Below, one piece after another: positions 57,335 through 64,000 of a DNA stretch of 64,000 nt (positions are counted from its first letter, which is position 1; each line of letters begins with the position of its first letter). The translations under genes and the position numbers were made by a program. Source of the DNA: Isoetes taiwanensis (taxonomy: Eukaryota > Streptophyta > Lycopodiopsida > Isoetales > Isoetaceae). The notes beneath the pieces are model-generated. The model saw only the letters and a list, made by a program, of their open reading frames with translations. It searched no databases and was not told the origin of the DNA. The DNA lies in assembly GCA_021234155.1 (NCBI GenBank), contig JAJEKV010000174.1:801466-865465 (forward strand). The letters are read 5' to 3'.

Positions 57335-60300
57335 TGGAATGCCAAAATTACCCTATGGACTAAGTTACGCGGTCAGCTTTTACAAAAACGACACACGCCT
57401 CTACATTGCGGATTCAGCCAGACCACCTCTAGACCAATTGGATTACGAGTGTGTTGCACATGAGATAGTTTGGCGCTTCTTGGAGAAGGGGTGGGCTTCG
57501 GCCACAAAACTTGGTCCCTAGGGCAATGTCGACGCTCCGAGTCCATTGGCGAGAGGCAGATCACGGTTCGGAGAGAGGGAAGGTGCCGCCCGTCGCCCGG
57601 GGGCCTTGGGGAGAGGAATTTTGGGGCAAGCTGCTTCGGGTGGTTTTAGGGTCCGTGCTCGGCGTCAACACCCCCTCTACCTCAAGACACGCCGCAAGGT
57701 CCTAGTCAAATCGACAAGGATAGAGCCTCCAAACGTAAACCCTATGAGTTGCCGGGTTCTAGCGGGGGTTTGCGTTTTGGGTGCCGTAGGAGTTTTGGTC
57801 TTTTGTACTTGGGACGTGGCCGATCACATGCACAGTTGAGAACGAAGCAAGGGAACCCGGCGGAATGGAGTTTGGACCTGTACTCCTCCCGTTGTGGCGG
57901 TTAGAAGTCAAGGGCCGCTTTTGCGTAGCAGGGCAAGACATTCGTAAATTCCTAATTAATGCATAGTACGGACTTAAATTCTGATTTTTTGTCAGCTAGC
58001 TTCCTAAATCATCGCCAACATACAGGCCAACTTTCAAAAATTTTGGATAAGGTTTAGATCAAATAGTTTGCACTAGAACAGTCCGGACGCTTTGTTGTTG
58101 GGCAGCCGAGCCGCACACTTGCCCAAGTCAAACAATGCCGGGACCTTGCAAGGCCTCCTCATTAGAGGAGAGTCCGAACCCCGGGAGGCGAGCCCCAAAA
58201 GCTTCGAGGCAGCCTTTCACGGCGGCGCTCTCACGGGGTGTCGCTAAAGACCACACTTCGGATCTCGGTTCCGTATCCGGCCAGTTGAATCCTTTGTTCG
58301 GGGAACCTGGTCAGAAGGTCCAAAAAATCCAACATCCGTCCGGGAGAACATATCAAACCTTGGCGCCCTGCGGCGGCGGTGTAGAAACCAAAGTGTTTTG
58401 TCGTTGGGACATTGCGGAGGCTCGAAATGCCGATCCGACTTTCGCCACATCGTCCGGAATGCAAAAATTACCCTAGGGACCAAGTTACACGGTCAGTTTG
58501 CAAAAGAAAAAACACTTCGCCCTACATTGCAAATTGATTGCAGCCCACCTCCTAGGCCAATTGACTACGAAAGTGTGTTGCACATGAGATAGTTTGGCGC
58601 TTCTTGAAGGGGTGGGCTTCTGGCCACAAAACTTGGTCCCTAGGGCAATGTCGACGCTCGAGTCCATTGGCGAGACGGATCACGGTTCCGGAGAGGGAAG
58701 TTGCGTCCGCCCGCCGTGGCCGGGAGAGGAATTTTGGGGCAAGCCGCTTCGGGTGGTTTTAGGGTCCGTGCCCGGCGTCAACACCCCCTCTACCTCAAGA
58801 CACCAAGAAGGTCCTAGTCAAATCGACAAGGAGAGAGCCTCCAAACGTAAACCCTATGAGTTGCCGTGGTTCTAGCAGGGTTTTGCGTTTTGGGTGCCGA
58901 ATTTTGGTCTTTTTGCACTTGGGGCGCGGGCGATCACATGCAGTTGAGAACGCCAAGCAAGCGGAACTGGCGGAATGGAGTTTGGACCTGTACTCCTCCC
59001 GTTGTGGCGGTTAGAAGTCAAGGGCCGCTTTTTGCAAGTAGGGCAAGACATTAAATAAATTGTAATTAATGCATAGTACCGGACTTAAATTCTGATTTTT
59101 TGTCGGCTAGCTTCCTAAGTCATCGCCAACATACAGGCCAACTTTCAAAAATTTTGGATATGGTTTAGATCAAATAGTTTGCACTAGAACGGTCGGGCAG
59201 CGCTGTTGTTGGGCAGCGAAGCTGGCACACTTGCCCAAGTCAAACAAGGCCAGGACCGTGCAAGGCCTCCTCATTAGAGGGGAGAGTCCGAACCCAGAGG
59301 CGAGCCCCAAAAGCTTTCGAGGCACCTTTTTCGGCACTCAGCTCACGGGGCGACGCTAAAGACCACACTCCGGATCTCGGTTCCGTGATCCCACCGTTGA
59401 ATCCTTTGTTCCGGGAACCTGGTCCGAGAAGGTCCAAAAATCCAACATCCGTCCGGAGAACATATCAAACCGCTGAAGCGCCCCAAGGCGGCGAGTAGAA
59501 ACCAAAGTGTTTTGTCGTTCGGACATTGCGTGAGGCTCGAAATGCCGATCCGACTTTCGCCACATCGTCCAGGAATGCCAAAATTACCCTAGGGACCAAG
59601 TTACACGGTCGGTTTTGCAAAAGAAACAAACACTTACGCCCTACATTGCAAGAGATTCGCCAGCCCACCTCCTAGGCCAATTGACACGAGTGTGTTGCAC
59701 ATGAGATAGTTTGGCTTCCGAGAAGGGGTGGGCTTCTCGCCACAAAACTTGGTCCCTAGGGCAATGTCGGCGCTCCGAGTCCATTGGCGAGGCGAGATCA
59801 CGGTTCGAGAGGGAAGTTGCCCGTCGTCGCCCGTGGCCTTCGGGGGAGAGGAATTTTGGGGCAAGCTGCTTCGGGTGGTTTTAGGGTCCGTGCTCAAGGC
59901 CAACACCCTCTACCTCAAGACACGGCGCAAGATCCTAGTCAAAATCGACAAGGATAGAGCCTCCCAAACGCAAAACCCTATGAGTTGCCGGGTTCCAGCG
60001 AGGGTTTGCGTTTTGGGTGACGAAGTTTTGGTCTTTTGCACTTGGGACGTGGCCGATCACATGCGAGTTGAGAACGCGAAGCAAGGGAACCTGCGGAATG
60101 GAGTTTGGACCTGTCCTCCTCCGTTGTGGGCGTTAGAAGTCAAGGGCCGCTTTTGCAAAGTAGCAAGACATTCATTAAATTGCAGAATTAATGCATAGTA
60201 CGGACTTAAATTTTGATTTTTGTCACTAGCTTCCTAAGTCATCGCCAACATCTGGGCCAACTTTCAAAAATTTGGATATGGTTTAGATCAAATAGTTTGC

Positions 60301-62465
60301 ACTAGAACGTCAGGGGCACGCTGTTGTTGGGCAGCCGAGCTGGCACACTTGCCCAAGTCAAACAAGGCCAGGAGGGGCGGTGCAAGGCCTCCTCATTAGA
60401 GGGGAGAGTCCAGAACCCCGGAGGCGAGCCCCAAAAGCTTCCCCGCAGGCCTTTTTCGGCGGCTCCGGGGCGACGCTAAAAGACCACACTCCGGGATCCT
60501 GGTTCCGTGATCAACCGTTGAATCCTTTGTTCGGGAACCCGGTAGAAGGTCAAAAAAATCCAACATCCGTCAGGAGAACATATCAAACCTTAAGCGTCTG
60601 GGCGATGACGGTGTAGAAACCAAAGTGTTTTGTCGTTCGGACATTGCGGAGAGGTTCAAATGCCGATCCGACTTCGCCACATCGTCCGAATGCCAAAATT
60701 ACCCTAGGGACCAAGTTACACGGTCGGTTTTGCAAAAGAAAGAAACACTTACGCCCTACATTATAAAGATTCGCCAGCCCACCTCCTAGGCCAATTGACT
60801 ACGTGTGTGTTGCACATGAGATAGTTTGGCGCTTCTTCGAGAGGGTGGGCTTCGCCACAAAACTTGGTCCCTAGGGCAATGTCGACGTTCTCGAGTCCAT
60901 TGGCGAGACAGATCACGGTTGGGAGAGGGGAAGTTGCCCGTCCGTCGCCGGGGGCCTTCGGAGAGGAATTTTGGGGCAAGCTGCCGGTGGTTTTAGGGTC
61001 CGTGCTCACGGCGTCAACACCCCCTCTACCTCAAGACATCGCCAAGATCCTAGTCAAATCCGACAAGGATAGAGCCCAAACGTAAACCCTATGAGTTGCG
61101 AGTGTTCTAGCGGGGTTTGCGTTTTGGGTGACGCAGTTTTGGTCTTTTTGCACTTGGGGCGGGGCGATCACATGCGATTGAGAACGCGAAGCAAGGGGAA
61201 CTGACGGAATGGAGTTTGGACGTACTCCTCCCGTTTGGCAGTTAGAAGTCAAGGGCGCTTTGCAAGTAGCAAAGACATTCGTAAATTCGTAATTAATGCA
61301 TAGTACGGACTTAAATTCTGATTTTTGTCGGCTAGCTTCCTAAGTCATCGCCAACATCTGGGCCAACTTTCAAAAATTTTGGATATGGTTTAGATCAAAT
61401 AGTTTGCACTAGAACGGTCCGGCAAAGATGTTGTTGGGAGGCGGCCGCACACTTGCCCAAGTCAAACAAGGCCAGGACCTTGCAAGGCCTCTTCATTAGA
61501 GGGGAGAGTCCGAACCCCAGGAGGCGAGCCCCAAAAAGCTTCCCGAGGCAGCCTTTCCTGGCAGCGCTCCGCCGGGGGGGCGTACGCTAAAGACCACACT
61601 CGGGATCTCGGTTCCGTATCCGGACCGTTGAATCCTTTGTTCCAGGAACCTGGTCCCAGAAGGTCAAAAAAATCCAACATCGTCAGGAGAACATATCAAA
61701 CCGCTAAGCGTCCGGCGGCGATTAAAGTAGAAAACCAAAGTGTTTTGTCGTTCTGGACATTGCGGAGGCTCGAAATGCCGATCCGACTTTGCCACATCGT
61801 CGGAATGCCAAAATTATCCTATGGACCAAGTTACACAGTCAGTTTTGCAAAAGAAAGAAACACTTACGCCCTACATTGTAGTATTCAGCAGCCACCTCCT
61901 AGGCCAATTGACTACGAGTGCGTTGCACATGAGATAGTTTGGCGCTTCTTCGAGAAGGGGTGGGCTTCTGGCCACAAAACTTGGTCCCTAGGGCAATGTT
62001 GACGCTCGAGTCCATTGGCGAGACGAGATCACGGTTGGGAGAGGGAAGTTGCCCGTCGTCGCCCGAGGCCTTCGGGAGAGGACTTTGGGGCAAGCTGCTT
62101 CCGGGGTTTTTAGGGTCCGTGCTCTGGCGTCAACACCCCCTACGTCCAAGACACGCGGTAAGGTCCTAGTCAAATCGACAAGCATAGAGCCTCCGAAACG
62201 TAAACCCTATGAGTTGCCAGGTTCTAGCAGGGTTTGCGTTTTGGGTGCCGAGTTTTGGTCTTTTGCGCTTGGGACGTGGCCAATCACATGCAGTTGAAAA
62301 CGCGAAGCAAACGGAACTGACGGAATGGAGTTTGGACCTGTACTCCTCCCGTTGTGGCAGTTAGAAGTCAAGGCCCCTTTTCGATAGCAAGACATTAAAG
62401 AAATTGTAATTAATGCATAGTACGGACTTAAATTCTGATTTTTTGTCAGCTAGCTTCCTAAGTCA
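57335..62465 (+). repeat. 1.12-kb tandem repeat, about 4.6 copies
   Basis: The anchor GGGCAATGTCGACGCT recurs at about 57521, 58642, 59759, 60873 and 61991, giving a period of about 1117 bp. The array starts near 57335 (AATGCCAAAATTACCCTA) and stops near 62465 (CTAGCTTCCTAAGTC). Units are about 93-96% alike by eye, and most differences are one- to three-base indels at C/G-rich spots. Each unit contains a stretch that reads like protein (VAHEIVWRFFEKGWASGHKT, EEFWGKLLRVVLGSVLG) but in frames broken differently in each copy. It may be interior of the CACTA element, or an independent satellite. Confidence 0.9.
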
Positions 62466-62526
62466 GCTAGCTTGTTGAGATAAACTACATCTTCGCATGT
62501 TATATATGTGCTATACGTGTTTGATT

Positions 62527-62697
62527 AGAGAAGCCTTAGAATTGAGCTCCGAGACCACATGCTTAAGACTGTTGCAGATGTTACTGTAGATGGTCTTTTG
62601 ATCAAATCCCTTATTCAGGATTTATTCAATGAATTTGAGCAGGTCACAACTAGACTCTGCGAAACTGCTATTTGCAGAGAGTCAGCAATCAGTTTGC
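62527..62697 (+). other. exon-like segment, unknown
   Basis: After an acceptor-like GATTAG the plus strand is open for about 57 codons (IELRDHMLKTVADVTVDGLL, IKSLIQDLFNEFEQ) and ends in TGA near 62697. Composition and amphipathic pattern look like a real helical protein tail. No family recognised. Confidence 0.35.
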
Positions 62698-63102
62698 AAT
62701 GACTCTAGATTTTTATAAATCCTGTCACAATTGAGACAGTTGGAGGGCTTGCAACAAAGCCCAGCACATCACATTTAAGGGACCAAATAAAGTCATAGTT
62801 GTTTTGCTTCATCTCATTATGAATAGTCTGCCATAGTAACAGAAAATGTCATCAGTCTAAAATCCGGATGTCAGATAATGTATCGTACCAAAAAGCCACA
62901 GAACATATGCTCCCAATATACTAAGCGAGGATCAAATATTTGGTCCCAAACTTAAGCAAATTAAGAAACATATTTTCTAGACCTGTACATAAACAATGCA
63001 AACATGATAATTTATGCAGGTATTAATCCAAGAGTCTATGTAAGATAGTTTGGCAAGGGCCAAATCCTTGGCCCTAGACCATGATCATCAAAGCATAAGC
63101 TA

Positions 63103-63255
63103 CACAATTGTTAACATAATCCTTGTTATAGAAACTATAAAATAGAGAATGCATCGGACCAGAAAAATCAATACCCAGATACCCACCGCGAGGACCAAGT
63201 AGTTAATCCCAGACGGAGTGTACCATGATAAATATTTTGTGATCCCTGATATTAT
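63103..63255 (-). other. terminal exon-like segment with membrane helix
   Basis: Minus strand: after a TTTGCAG acceptor (about 63256-63261) about 51 codons encode a hydrophobic segment (YLVLAVGIWVLIFLVRCILY) and a stop near 63103. The last bases of the window (63991-64000) read on the minus strand CAGGTACGTG, a strong donor, so an upstream exon may end at the window edge and belong to the same minus-strand gene. The product is not identified. Confidence 0.35.
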
Positions 63256-63261
63256 CTGCAA

Positions 63262-63990
63262 AATATGCATGACAATGTTATGATTGTAATTAAAATACGC
63301 TAGGTGGCAAGGGTTAACCGTCCTAGAACGGAAAAATAGAAGTTCCAGTATATATACTAACTTCCCACTAGGATCTAATCTAGCAGAAATACTTACTCCA
63401 AACACTAACCCTCGTTAGAGCCTGAGAATTTGTCTATCCTGGCGTTACCCAGGCCCAAGCCATTAATCCTAGCTTTATTCAAACTGACTATGAATATTAG
63501 CCTAAAGGCTCTCTACCCCTAAGGTAAGTCTAATGGGGATCAAGTCTTTGATTCCAAACCAAACTTATCCTTAGACAAGAAAAGCCAAGACAAAGTTTTT
63601 ATGATATTCTTGGACAAAAAGCACAAAACCCAATGGTATACATAATACTCTCATACACAACTCTGTATGCTCATGTTCAAATACTAGCAAAATATACAAT
63701 TTAAACGAATTAATAACAGCAAATGTGATGCCCTTGTATGTAAGACCACAATCTAAATTCAACTCGAATTTGTACATCCAAGGCTTCTCTGCCCATTAAC
63801 ATCTTAAAAATGGGAAGACGAGTTTTGCATGTTACCTTTGGCCCATAAACTAGACCAGGAAAGAACCTTTGTAGCACCAAACCTTTGTACTAGTAGATCT
63901 TCCCAGCACGGTAATTTATCCTCTTGTATCCATCTTCAATGCAGCAACACTTGAACAAACCACAGAATAGGAACAATAGGAGAAGAAACA
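63262..63990 (-). other. possible intron, otherwise empty
   Basis: No domain or element terminus seen. It lies between the edge donor and the acceptor near 63256 and may be intron sequence. Confidence 0.3.
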
Positions 63991-64000
63991 CACGTACCTG

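Noticed and set aside
57335-62465. The many short ORFs in the satellite as separate genes
   Set aside because: They repeat with the 1.12-kb period and break at different indels in each unit; they are one degenerate signal.

Overview
This window looks like nuclear DNA of a land plant with a large, repeat-rich genome. The evidence is GT-AG introns, an 11S-type seed or spore storage cupin with RY-like promoter motifs, two decayed pentatricopeptide (PPR) fragments (one with a DYW domain), and plant-type phosphoglucomutase, chloroplast-Obg, ABC-transporter and FCP1-like fragments. Copia-type, Helitron, CACTA, LINE and SINE sequences fill most of the rest. A fern or other non-flowering vascular plant would fit, but I cannot prove the lineage from sequence alone. 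Only two genes look intact: the bicupin at 8183-9844 (four exons) and a TKL-like protein kinase at 38023-38895.

Layout. 0-8 kb: relics, including one Obg GTPase exon (minus, about 2.4-2.6 kb), a candidate MITE (4478-4920), a decayed PPR-DYW tail (6.2-6.45 kb) and a Helitron 3' terminus (7990) lying just upstream of the cupin promoter. 10-16.6 kb: gene-poor. 16683-21169: a complete, young, non-autonomous Copia-like LTR element with 181-bp LTRs, a tRNA-Met-type primer binding site, a purine tract and a GCTCT target duplication. Instead of gag-pol it carries processed fragments of an ABC transporter and a phosphoglucomutase. 21310-25254: a dispersed repeat cut by a 3017-bp Helitron (21480-24496); the uncut site is present in a second copy at 40347-41260. 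27.6-37 kb: PPR and LINE relics and several nested local duplications. 38 kb: the kinase.

41.5-52.7 kb: a plus-strand gene of an unknown family is interrupted in frame by an 8858-bp element with terminal inverted repeats (43261-52118) and a 4-bp CTGT target duplication. Inside, on the minus strand, is a decayed transposase-like gene (DUF7869-like as I recall the family, with D, DN..REN and HTH-D motifs). Diverging on the plus strand is a multi-exon gene that appears to hold the motifs of a beta-class DNA N6-adenine/N4-cytosine methyltransferase. About 40 copies of a 16-bp palindrome (GGTATAAATTTATACC and variants) sit mostly in the introns and upstream region of that gene. This combination is the most novel thing in the window.

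53-64 kb: an FCP1/NIF-type phosphatase relic (minus), a decayed minus-strand ORF, a probable CACTA terminus (56737) with GC-rich subterminal repeats, 4.6 copies of a 1.12-kb tandem repeat (57.3-62.5 kb), and at the right edge exon-like pieces of an unidentified gene. Many coding-looking stretches are broken by single-base indels, so true decay and consensus error of the assembly both need to be kept in mind.
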